DNA of 64,000 nucleotides from Yamagishiella unicocca (taxonomy: Eukaryota; Chlorophyta; Chlorophyceae; Chlamydomonadales; Volvocaceae). Location: the NCBI GenBank assembly GCA_003116995.1, contig BDSL01000002.1:1262001-1326000 (forward strand). The letters run 5' to 3'. The translations under genes and the position numbers were made by a program. The notes under the pieces were generated by a model. That model did not search any database, had not been told where the DNA came from, and saw nothing but the letters and a program-made list of their open reading frames with translations. This document shows positions 47,523 to 58,194 of this stretch, piece after piece (within the stretch, counting starts at the first letter, position 1; every line of letters begins with the position of its first letter).

Positions 47523-48580
47523 TGTCGTTGACGTGGCCACGCCAACCGCTCCTAGGCTTTTCCTCCGATTTATTGCGTGGTGCCTATGAAGTTAGCGGCC
47601 ACGTGTACCTGGCCTATACAGCGCAGCGCCTGGAAATCGGCAACGTAAATAGGCAACCGAGGTGAGTAGAGAACTATGGTATCCTAGCGGTAACGCCAAG
47701 GAAATAGTGACTTGGTAAACAGAATATTTTGGCTGGTAGACGGTCATTTTTGTCACATAGCCAAGGCGCTAACACCGTATGGGCTGACCTTTACAGTGGG
47801 ATTGTAGAACTGAACTAGAAGCATTCGAATAGCCGTGGCTTTGTCGTTAACCCTATGGTCCGGAAAAACAGTTGCACGACGGGCAGCTAACGCAGCCCTG
47901 CAGGTCGCAGCCAGTCCGTGAGCAAAGTACGAAACGCTCGTGACCGTACTTTGGACTTGCGTAAACGGAAGCCCAAGCCGCACGGGCTACGCCTGCCTGT
48001 CGACTGCGTCGACTGCGTCCCACAAGGCCTCGACGCACCAACTCAACACCCAATGCCGTAATGCCGCAATGCCGTACAAGGCATGTTCGCGACTGAAGTG
48101 TAACAGGTTAACTAAAGCCTTGGAACACGCATGTGCATTGATACATTACAAATTTATCCTTGACCCAGTTGGTATGGGCTTCCGCTCCATAACTTTTCCC
48201 CAATCCCCCCGCGACGGGCCAGCCTGCGACAGGCCTGGACAGGACACCCGCTGTGCTGCCCACTTGGCCGCCATCCCTTTACAAACGCTCACAACACCTC
48301 CACCAAAACAACCACAATTCCCACCCCGACACAGTGCCAACCCGTCCCTCCTCGACTCCGCCCGCCGCACCCGTTCGGCCACTCTGCCCTGAACCCCTCG
48401 TTCTCCTGGCCTACGACAGTACGACTCCATGGCGCACCGACAGGGGTCCGCTGCGCTCCAGGAGCTCAAGGGCACGCGCCACCCTTGCCACCCCACCGCC
48501 ACCTTCACACGGGTCCTCTACACTACCCCACCGAAGGGCCCTCATCTCGCATCTCGCCCCATCCTCACATCGCCTCCATC
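47523..48580. other. Intergenic, between tandem minus-strand genes
   Basis: Upstream of the transporter and downstream of ferritin. A minus-strand TGTAA at 48283-48279, about 300 bases past the ferritin stop, may be its poly(A) signal. No gene seen. Confidence 0.4.
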
Positions 48581-50998
48581 TCACGCCAGGGCTCCCGTGC
48601 CCTCCGCGCCGTACTCCTCACTCAGCAGGCGGTCCACGTGGAACACGCCGTGGCCACGACCCGCCCGGCGGACCTGACTCACCAGTACGGCAGCTGCCTT
48701 GACGTCCTTGGACTGGGGGGGGGGCGGTTGAGGGTTGGGCAAGTAGTGGCACATGTGGTGGAGGGGGGATTGGTCGGGAGGTTGGTCGGCGGACGCGGCG
48801 ATGGCACATGCACGTACGCACACACATACACATACAGCATCTATAAAACATACACATACACGTACACATACACGTACACATACACGTACACATACACGCC
48901 GCTGGAGCCCGCACCTGCTCGTGCAGCAAGTGGTCCTCCAGGAAATGGGTCACGTCCGCGTCCTCCGCCCGCTGCGCCACGGAATGCAGCTCCCGCAGCT
49001 TTGTGAAGTTGAGCTTCTCCAAGCTGAGGGCCAGCTCCGTGGCGTGCAGCGCGTCGCCCTTCTCTGGGGAGGCCAGGGTACGGGCGAGTGCGCGCTTGGG
49101 TGCACTAGTACTGCTGCTGCTACAGCGTGGTGCCGTAATGTGAACGGGCGCGCTAGTTCACTGCTAAGCTGCGAATGCACCAGTGCGAGCATGTGTGTTA
49201 CAGTGTGCCGACACACGCTCGGACGCTACCCGTCCATCCACTGCTCCCACTACCCCGAAGGGGGGGATGATCTGTGGTGTGTGTGTGGGAGGGCGATGCG
49301 CCCAGAGGCGGAGGGGTAACGACCTCATGAGGCTGCTGCTGCCGCTGCCAGCCGAGTTGCCCACTGTTTCCCAGAACGACTCCTACCTCGCCTCCGCTCC
49401 GAAACCCCCCTCCGACCCCCCTCCCCGGTCCACACGCACCGGGGTGCCAGTACTCGGACTCCGGGGGCGCAATGACCCGCAGCCGCACCCGCCCGCCCCG
49501 CTGGGTCTGGCGTTGTCGGGTCGGGGACAAAATGTGGTGGAGGTTGGAGGTTGGAGGTTGGAGGTTGAGGGAGCCGTGTGCACCAGGCAAATTATGGTCG
49601 GAAGGGCCAAGACAGCAGGGAGGGGAGCGAGGTCGGAAGGAAGAGGCTGGGACGAGAGGCTGGGGAAGCCCCCCCATTTTACTTGCACCCCACCTGGTAG
49701 TCGATGAGCAGCCGGGCGTGGTGCCGCTCCTCGTCGCTGTTGTGTCGGAAGTAGGCCGCGAAGCCCGGCAGCCCCACGTCATCCCGCGAGAAGAAGGCGT
49801 ACATGGAGGTGTACACGTAGCTCATGTTGAGCTCGATGCTGCGCAGGGAAGTACGACAGTACGACGGTAGGTGGTCGCGGGCCGTCGCGGGCAATCGGCC
49901 AACGCGCAGCGCCCGAGACGGGGACATGAGGGGGGCCGGCACAGCCCGCCGCCAACGACCCCTTCGCGCCCCGCCTTCGCTTCGCCTCGCCGCCTGGGCC
50001 TTCCCCCCTCCCACTCGCCGGCTATAGTCTTCTTGGACCATCATCTTCATCACCCTTCGGTTTGTCGGCCGTGGATTCGCGGATACGACACCCGCCCTCC
50101 CACAGCAGGCGGCCGCAAGCTAAGACAGGCGGATGATACCATCCAGGTATACACGACGGCAGGCTGCTATCGTTACCTCATCCCTCAGGCAACATCCCGC
50201 CCCCGGGCGTCTTCCTTACCTCCTCCACCTCCCCCCCTCCCTCCCCGCCCCGGCCCCCTCCGGCCTCAGCCTTACTTTATCTGCTCGTTCATGGCTGCCT
50301 CCACTTCGGCCGAGAAGCTGCTCCGAGCCAACGATCGGGTGGCCGCCCTGCCCGGCTCGGCGGCCGGGTCCATCAGCTGCTCGTCCATGGCCGCCACCAT
50401 AGGGGCCACCTCGCCCATTGGCTGGAACACAAGGCCCAGCTGGGAATCCTGGGAGACCCCGGCGGGAGGGGGACAGGGTGGGCGGCGAGAAGGAAAGGAG
50501 GGGAGGCAGAGGAAGGGAGGTCGGCCGTCTGCCAAAGTAGACAACCCAGACGATCGATCGCGTGGTCCTGGCCTCACCCCTCATTCCCACAAAGGAGGTA
50601 GAGCACTAAGGCGAGATCAGTGGTGGCGGTTGGGTGCGGGGGAGACAGGCGACCGCTGCGCCCTTCCGCACTTTGCTCCGCTCCGGTGGCGACCCACGCC
50701 GCGCCACCGCCCACCGCCCGCTTCCGAGGCCTACCCGCTCGAAGACGGGGTCGCTCCCTTCGCGCCCAGCAGCAGCACCACCGCCGCTGCTAATGCTGGC
50801 GTCGCCGCTGCCTTGTTGCTTGAAACCCGGCGGCGCCAGGAGGCCGCGACGAGGCTCGGGGGCACCTGCGGCGCGGCGCGCAGCTGCCGAAAGGCCGTGG
50901 AGGCGGCCCCGGCTGGCTGCGGGGCCGGCAGCCGCGCATTGCCGCTGCGGCTTCGCTGGTCCGCAGGAGCTGCGCACTGAGGATGAGCTCAGCCGCAT
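48581..50998 (-). CDS. FER: Plastid ferritin
   Basis: Six exons on the minus strand: 50998-50735, 50448-50276, 49838-49694, 49506-49440, 49063-48915 and 48712-48581, in phase, 309 residues. Ferritin stores iron in a 24-mer shell and oxidises Fe(II). The first 85 residues are Ser/Arg/Ala-rich, a plastid transit peptide. The mature part starts at LGLVFQPMGEVAPMV and continues AAMNEQINIELNMSYVYTSM (ferroxidase Glu), SDEERHHARLLIDYQ (Glu, Glu and His of the ferroxidase site), GGRVRLRVIAPPESEY, ATELALSLEKLNFTKL (Glu), EDHLLHEQ (Gln) and a final helix RRAGRGHGVFHVDRLLSEEY. All expected ferroxidase ligands seem present, so it is a catalytic H-type chain. It starts 344 bases from the divergent helical-repeat gene. 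Confidence 0.93.
48810..48900. repeat. CA-rich repeat with 12-base periodicity
   Basis: CACATACACGTA units repeated about four times after looser CACACATACA, in the last intron of the ferritin gene. Confidence 0.85.
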
Positions 50999-51342
50999 CC
51001 TTGATGACGAGGGATGCCTGGAGGCTTCCGGAGGGGGCGACTGGCCCGTGGGTCGCTTGGCTCCGAGGGCGTGACGAGGACGCAAACGCGCGAAGTTGCA
51101 GCTATCGGAGGAACAGGGCCGCTAGCAGGGACGTTGGATGATTAACAAGTAATTCTCGGTTGTGGCAGGAGGCTGACGTCAGGGGGGGGATGCTACGAAA
51201 AAGCGAAGTGGACGAGCGCGGCACCGATTTTTGGCAACATTGCCGTAACGTTCCGATTGCCTTGCATCCTCGCCACCGCACGTTTGACCCAAAAGCCACG
51301 GTCCTCAGAATCCTCCACACGTTGCCATTTCAACTCTCACGG
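50999..51342. promoter_or_regulatory. Divergent promoter region, ferritin / helical-repeat protein
   Basis: 344 bases between two start codons, so both promoters and 5' leaders lie here. I could not name an iron-response element by eye. Confidence 0.45.
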
Positions 51343-54300
51343 ATGCAGGTCTGGCTGTTTCGAGCAAGCCGAGGGGCGGGCGCTCCTTGGCTTCGCGGTG
51401 CAACCGCCACCGGCGCCCAGCTCCAGTGGCCGTCGCAAGTCGCTGCGGCCGCGAATCCCAACAACAGCGACGTAGCGAACAACTCCTCCTGGCCAGCCCA
51501 TCTCCTGCGCTTCTTCCGAGAGGAAGCGGCCGCCGATGCGCGAGGATCTGTTACCGCCCTACGCCGGCTGAGCTCGCCGGCTGGTGCCCGCGGAGGCACG
51601 CAGGAAGCCGTCGCCGGGGTGAGGCAGGCCGACTCCCCACTCACGCCGTGGGCACGGCCCCAGCCAGGAGCCGCTGAAGGCAGCTGCCCGCGGAAAGGGG
51701 TTGGGTGCGCCTAGTTGACGTACCCTGACCAGCGAGGGGAGTTGCTCCTTCGTTCAGTTTCCACCCGGGTCACAGGCTTGCTGCACCATTTCCCGCCACG
51801 GCACCGCACGACGCATTTCCCCCCACCATCGACCCATTTCCTGCACACGGCATTAACCCATCGTCCGTACCCCCACCACCAGTCACGCAGAACTCGTGCC
51901 GTCCATTGCTACACACGCAACGCTAGCTGGGAAGGGTGTAAGGTGTCGTATGAGTCGTACAAGGGACGCCCCTCCCTCCCTCTCTTCCCTGCAACCCACC
52001 CCGAGCCGCAGGAGCGCTTCAGCCCCGACCAGCCCGACGGGGGGCCCCGGGCGGCGGCCGCTACCCTGGCAGCAGTGCGTGAGGACCTGGCGGCGGCAGC
52101 TCAGAGGGGCAGCGGCCCCAGCGCCGTACTCCAGGTGCGCCGACAGGTGCCCACAGCTGCTACTGCCACTCCTGCTGCTGCTGCTGCTACCGCCGCCACT
52201 GCTGCTACTGCCGCACTACCCTCTCAGCGCACACCCCTCAACGAATTTATTTCCTCTTCTTGATATTTTTGGATCACACCACACACCGCGTACCTCCCAG
52301 CAAAGCTCCAGAGCCACATGGGCCCTACGTAGCCGTCGTCCGCCCAGAAAGCAGCCTGGTCTGCGCCAGACCGTCGTGTCCCTCCCCCCGCTTCGCACGT
52401 GTGCCGTACTTGCAGGTAGTTGAGCGCACGGGCAACGACTTCGACGAGGAGGCGCTGGTGGCGGCGCTGCAGGCGGTGGCGGACTCCATAGATGCCGCCG
52501 GCCAGCAGCAGCAGCAGCAGCAGCAGCAACAGGGCGGTGCGTGATGGGTGGTGGGCGATTGCGGATGCCGCGCGGCAGCGGAAGCAGCAGCAACATGCTC
52601 ATCGTCAAACAACACGACGCGCCCCTTTTCCATACCTCCCTTCCCGCTCCTCGACCCCCCGCTCTTGCATTGCTAACCCCCGCACGTTAGTTTCTTGCTT
52701 TTCCTTCAACAGGCCCGCCGACGGGCCACCTCCACAGGTTTCTCGGTAACCAACCCAAGTGCTCCAGCATGCGCACGCAACCACGTACCCGAAGACGACG
52801 CTCCGGCGGGTTCATTTCTACCCTCCGCTTCCCATGTCGTGTAACCGGGTCTTCTCCGGCCACTTCCCCCGCTCCTGCTCCTCGCCTTCGCCCCGCTGCT
52901 GCTGCCTCCTCCTCCTCCTCCTCCTCCTCCTTCCCCCCTGTGCGCAGGAGGCCAACCGGGCGACCGCGGCGAGGCGCAGCGGCGCGCGGTCGCGAGTCAC
53001 CGCACCTTCCAGTCGCTCCTCAGTAAGGATATGGCAAGGGAAGGGGCCGTAGCTTCATACCTGATACCTGATGCCTGACACCCATGTCTGCGGCTCGGGG
53101 TGTAGGTGGGCCGCACCCTGTGCTCGCTGTGCCTGCTCGCTCCGGTGCGGCCGCCCGGTGCTGCTGCTGCTGCTGCTGTGCTCCCTGCGCGGAGCGCTGC
53201 GGTCCGCAGCCGCTCCGGTGCGTCCGCATCCATCCCGCGCTGGCAGCTGCGGCAGGTTTCGGACGGTCGCCTCTCCCCCGGCCCCGCCTACGTGACGGCT
53301 GCAGGCATGGTGGTGGCGGGCGCGGAGCGGCTCACTCCGGCGCAGGCCGCTGCGGTGGCTCGCAGCCTAGGCCGCCTGCGCGTGGAGGACGAGGTGAGGA
53401 GGGGTGGTGGTTTCGGAGCCGTGTGGGGCCGCGCGCAGCCGCGGCTGCTGGTGCTAGCCGTACGCATACCGCTGTCCCCGCTTCCTGTCCCCTCGCCGAG
53501 GTGGTGGTGGTGGTGGTGGTGGTTGCGGTGCCGCGACTTGTATTGCAGCGCGGTTAAGGTGATCGTACGGTATGGCAGTCTGGGTGTGCTGCTGCTGCGA
53601 AGGCGAGGCGAGGGGGAAAAAGGGACCGCGAAAACCCTGACTGGTGCTATGTTTGCTGTGAGGTGGTCACTGCTGCGGAGGTTATGTCCGAAGGTCTGCG
53701 CCCCGCCCCTCACGCTCCGCGCTGCCCGGCTGGTCGGCAGGGCGTGCTGGACTCCATCGGCCGCAACGTGGTTTCGGAGCTGCACCGGCTGACGGGGGAG
53801 CAGCTGGCGGACCTGGTGGGCGGGCGCTCGGGGTCGCAGCAGGGGCTGGGGCCGCTAGAGGCCCAAGTCAACGCAAATATCAACAACACCACACGTCGAC
53901 ACCAATACCAGCACCATCGCCCGCATAAGCACTCCACCTCACCACCATGGACGGAACCCGTAGCCCACACGCAACCACCTCTCCCTACCAGAGAAAAGAA
54001 CCCTCCCCGTCCTCATTCTTACCCATCCCACACATACACCCCGCGTCTCTCTTCGTTCCCAAACACCCTTGCGCGCATCCCCTCCCCTCCACCGCCGCCC
54101 CCCCACCGCCCCTGCTGCCCCCTTCCCCCCGCCAGCTGGAGGCCTACCGCGACACCGGGTCTAGTCCCGGCAGGGTGCTGGCGGACGCAGTGCACCAGCG
54201 CCTGCGTGGTGAGGCGGCGAATGCAGGTGGAGGCGGAGGAGGCGGAGGCGCCGTGCAGTCAGGACGCGCCACCGCCGACGGCGTTCCACTGGGCAGTCCG

Positions 54301-54462
54301 GAAGGCGGCAGGGCTCGCGAGGGGGGCCCGCCGCTGGCGCCCGCGGACTCGGAGCGGGTGCGGCAGGCGCTGGAGGAGCTGGGGTACGGCGGCTCGGCGG
54401 CTTCGGAGCCGCCGGCGCGCCAGGGCCAGAGCGACCGGTCGCATGGGGCGGACTACACCTAG
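51343..54462 (+). CDS. Probable organelle protein with FASTK/OPR-like helical repeats
   Basis: Exons seen: 51343-51618, 52012-52134, 52416-52536, probably 52948-53022, then 53106-53393, 53741-53866 and 54136-54462; about 430 residues. The N terminus (MQVWLFRASRGAG, later ALRRLSSPAG) looks like a mitochondrial or plastid transit peptide. Later segments have the helix-pair pattern of FASTK and octotricopeptide-type RNA-binding proteins: FDEEALVAALQAVADSIDA, LTPAQAAAVARSLGRLRVED, LDSIGRNVVSELHRLTGEQL, ADLVG, and YRDTGSSPGRVLADAVHQRL. Such proteins act on organelle RNA, but no RAP domain or catalytic motif is visible, so function is open. Exon 3 ends in a CAG run (about ten Gln), and no splice choice I tried keeps phase from there through 52948-53022 into 53106. 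The middle of the model is therefore uncertain. Confidence 0.55.
52828..52859 (+). repeat. Dispersed intron repeat, family B-like
   Basis: CTTCCCATGTCGTGTAACCG, close to 8971-9006 and 45179-45214, in an intron of the helical-repeat gene. Confidence 0.7.
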
Positions 54463-55712
54463 CTGGGTTGATGGCTTGGGTTACAGAAAGGCAAAGGAGG
54501 GGTTACAGGAAAGAATCGATGGCTGGAGGGCGGGGGGCAGCACTGGGCTGCAGGGAAGGATGGGGGGGGACTGCGAGCCGGGGGGCGTCGGGGGTTTGGA
54601 GCCATCCCTGGAGGCGCCGCATGGCGATGACATATGAAGGAAACATCCGGTGGCGAAGGAACGGCAGGGTTTGTGGGGGCGGACCGTCTGCCTTTAGGCA
54701 CCGCCTCGCCTCGTGTCGCCTCATGCGTGGGGAAGGGTATGAGAGGAAAGCCGTGGGGAGGGGGGATGGCGTGAAAACCCTGTTACGCGACATGGGAAGT
54801 GTAGATGGAAAGAGGGGAAGGGGGGAGAGCGGGAAAGAATGAGCGCGGGAGGGGTGTGAGGAAGTGGCATGCGAAGGTGCCCGTTTGGAGTTGGGGGTCG
54901 GTCGTTTCGGCTTCGTGTTGGACGACACCGCCACGACACCATCCTTCGTGGGTAGATTGCGCTTGTCGGGTTTGGTGATTTGGAAACGCAAGGGGGCCCC
55001 TGGGACTGGGGATTCGCCAGGGTTGAGGAGCACTGGAGCTATCCACCAGCAAGGCGGTTGCACAGCTGCCCCAGCCGGCTGTCCAGGACACTGCTGCATG
55101 TTTCGCGTGCGGGTCAGCTCGGTGTTTACGTAATGAAGTTCGCCTTGGCTTGTTCCAACGCTTCAACAGTAATGGCAGCTGATTTTGTGTGCGTGGCTTG
55201 CTTATCCTAGCCCAGCGTGCCCTCCTACATAGCAGGATGGTAACGGAACGAGAAATGACGTGTGGTATCATTATTATCATGGCTCATGCGACTCGCCGTT
55301 TCTGCCTGACCCAGGGCGCTTACTGACAGCTGGTCGTGTTGCTGCAAGCAGTACTTTATGTAAACCTTGCAAAATAGCATGTTACAAAGCGTTGGTTAGG
55401 ATGCACACCTTTGTGTTTCAGCTGCTCTTTGGATTGTGTACAACCAGCTGGCGTACAGACGCAGGTGTAGCGTCAGAGGGGGCGAGGCGCGACGGGTGCA
55501 CCATTGACGGTTGGCATGCTTCATTGCTATATAGGATGTATGTAGGTAATAGCTTCAGACGTGCGTAGATGCCTCCTTGTGTCTCAGGACCTAAGCAAGC
55601 ACTACAGCGAATGAGGCCATCCGTCGAGTGCATGCCTTGCATGACAATCACAAACCCAAGCCCACTTGCACCAGTATGATGTGAAGCAATCAGCCCGCAG
55701 GGCGTCGGCGGG
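54463..55712. other. Intergenic between tandem plus-strand genes
   Basis: 3' region of the helical-repeat gene and promoter of the glycosyltransferase. It contains a reverse-strand family B-like repeat at 54767-54804 and a GGGTATGAGAGGAAA block at 54735 that recurs, slightly changed, near 8504 and 60931. No gene seen. Confidence 0.4.
54767..54804 (-). repeat. Dispersed repeat, family B-like, outside coding genes
   Basis: The reverse strand reads CACTTCCCATGTCGCGTAAC, as in the intron copies at 8971 and 52828. Confidence 0.65.
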
Positions 55713-57387
55713 ATGTCGAGATTAGTGTTGTTCGTACTGGTCGTCGCCTTGCTCGGCGGCGAATATGCCAGCGCAAAAAAGTCCAGCAAGTCGAACGCGG
55801 GCGCGGTAGCCATGCTGGCGGAAGCACACGTAGCGCAGCACGGTGTGCGCCTGCCGACGCCTCAATTCACAGCGGCGCTGCGCAAGTCCGCGATCGACAT
55901 CTCGCACGCCAGCTGCCGCAAGAGCCTGGTCATGATCGCCATGGCAAACGAAGAAGCGCTGCAGCACACGGTGCCGGTGTTCCTGCAGAGCCTCAGCCGA
56001 GTGAAGATATCGGAGGGGGGGGACGCCGGCCAGCCTCTGGACGGCGGGCTGGTGCTGGTGGCGTGGTCGGAGGCGGCGCTAGGCGCCTGCGTAGCGCTCC
56101 AGGCCAACTACAGCCACCAGTGCGTGCGGGACGAGGAACACCGTGGCGGGACGGGCTCCTTCGGCTTCCACAGCAAGGGTTTCAACGCGCTCGGGTGAGG
56201 GGGGGGGGGTCAACACGGGGAGGGGAGCAGGAGAGGGCAGTTCACGTCCTCACGACGCCATGTCTCGTACGTCAAACATTGCATGAAAGTTTAGGAACGG
56301 AGTATTTATGGGCCGCTGCGCCGGCGAGCGCGTGGGTGGGCGCTGCGCGTGCGCGAACGTACCCTAGCTGACACGGCCAGGTGGTTGCAGTGCGTATGGG
56401 CCTTACATGGCCACCGCCCGTAATCCTTAACCCTAAAACCCTAACCCGGCGGCGACCACAGGTTCGCCAAGATCAAGTACATCCTCAACGGCCTGTCCGC
56501 CGGGTACGACGTCGTGTTCCTGGACGCCGACATCCTCATGCTCCGAGACCCGCTGCCGTACTTCCTGAGCGGCGGCGGAGACATGTACGGCATGCTGGAG
56601 AAGTGTCTCATCGTGGACGAAACCCTCTCCTTCCACACCCGCAACTTCCAAAGCATCACCACCAACATTCCGTCCTTCAACATCGGCGTGCTGTACTTCA
56701 AGGCCACCGCCGCCGTGACGCGCTGTGTGTACAACTGGATCTGGGACATGCACGGGCAGGTGGCGTTCCGACCAGCGATATGGGACCAGGTGAGCAGTGG
56801 GGCCCGGAGGGAGGGGTGGAAACCCGCTGCGGTGTCGGCGTGCGGTGGTGCTGCTCGCCCGCTGTGTCCCTGGGACCACGTCCAAGCCAGCTAGCCGATC
56901 AGGAGGTGCAGGAAGCCACCAACGGCCATAGGGATTTGGGCACCAAGCGAAGCGTGGACATGCGCTCGAGCCCCCAGCAGCGCGCGACAACCCTCTCGAC
57001 ACCCTCGGCGCCGCCCTCTCCCTGCTCACCCTTCCTGCTCACCCCCTCCACACACAGGACATTTACTACATGATCATGAAGAAGTGCGCGCGGGACTTCA
57101 ACGTGCGGTGGCAGGTGCTGGACCCCCGCTTGTTCCAGTCGGCCTGCTACCCCTGGTGCGGTTGCGTGTACGCAGACAAGGACATCAGCCCCAGCCGGTA
57201 CGGCACTGCAGCCCGCGGCGCTGAGCCCATAGGTGACCGCCTGTGCGAGCCGAAGGTCTGGTCCAAGTGGGTGTTGCGCCACTTTCCCTGCTCCGGGTCT
57301 ACCTCAGTCAAGGCGTCGTACATGCGTCAGATGATGGACGGGGTGCTGCTGGACGAGCCGGCCAAGATTACCTATCGCTGGGCGTGA
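55713..57387 (+). CDS. Nucleotide-diphospho-sugar glycosyltransferase, GT77-like
   Basis: Three exons, 55713-56194, 56462-56789 and 57058-57387, in phase, 379 residues. An N-terminal hydrophobic segment (LVLFVLVVALLGG) followed by Lys/Ser is a signal peptide or signal anchor, placing the enzyme in the secretory pathway. The core has the family pattern: SLVMIAMANEEALQHTVPVF, HSKGFNALGFAKIKYILNGL, YDVVFLDADILMLRDPLPYF with the DxD nucleotide-sugar/metal motif (DAD), NIPSFNIGVLYFKAT, and a late WVLRHFPCSG. GT77 members in plants and algae include arabinosyl- and xylosyltransferases acting on hydroxyproline-rich wall proteins. That fits an alga with a glycoprotein wall, but the sugar is not deducible here. 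Intron 1 contains a telomere-like stretch. Confidence 0.82.
56431..56447. repeat. Telomere-like interstitial repeat
   Basis: CCCTAAAACCCTAACCC, one full unit of the algal telomere repeat (TTTTAGGG) plus neighbours, in intron 1 of the glycosyltransferase gene, 14 bases from the acceptor. Confidence 0.6.
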
Positions 57388-58194
57388 TGGGAGTGGCAGC
57401 GTGCGACGGAATTTGTCAGCATGTGAACGCGTGCGATGCCGTGTCGTTTAATGTGAGAGTGGATCAGGAGCAGGAAGGGATGTACGAGCATGTTTGGGCT
57501 GAACACGACTGGCAAGCGAGGGTTTGTGGCGCTTGTCGTCTGGGGATTGACCGTGGGCACAAAGGGTGCGCAGGCAATGGCGGGAGGGTAGCGCATGCTG
57601 GGGCAAACCCCTGGGATCGCATAACGGCGGCGGTAAGCGATTAATGATTGTTCTTTATTTCTTCCCTTCTTAAATTCGCTCTTGGAAGGGGTAGCATTTA
57701 TGGGCAAAGGCAGACGCGTTTTACCTTTTACATCTTCCTGGTTGTCGCTCCGGAGTGGTTTCGGTGGTTTCGGCGCCAGCACCTTCAAGGTTCCTTACAT
57801 TACTTGGTCAACCAAAAGTTGTCCTGGTTTGATTGCAGACTTTGCCCACGGGCATCGAGGCTACTTAGTTTCGGCCGGCACATGGCATGCCTTCCGGTTA
57901 TAGGCCGCGATGCTGCAAGCTTTTTTAACCGACATTCACTTCACAACGAAAGCTGTCACCTGGTGCACTAGATATTGCGGGGTTAGCGGCCTGGCAACCT
58001 ATTACGGTTGCGATTTGAAAAAGCGGGCCTTCACGTTTTGGCGACCGCAGGCGCTACAGCCTCGCGATCGTGATGCTCCTTACAAATCACCACATCTACC
58101 TGATTGCCCATCCACGTGCCCGGGCCTGCCGCACGGAATTCGCGATGTGTACTCCGGAGCCTTTGCGGCTCCGCCTGCCGCCCAACACCGCACC
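57388..58194. other. Intergenic between tandem plus-strand genes
   Basis: 3' region of the glycosyltransferase and promoter of the dehydrogenase. No coding content recognised. Confidence 0.4.

Noticed and set aside
49871..50980. 369-codon plus-strand frame over ferritin
   Set aside because: Antisense to ferritin exons and introns; Pro/Arg-rich shadow.
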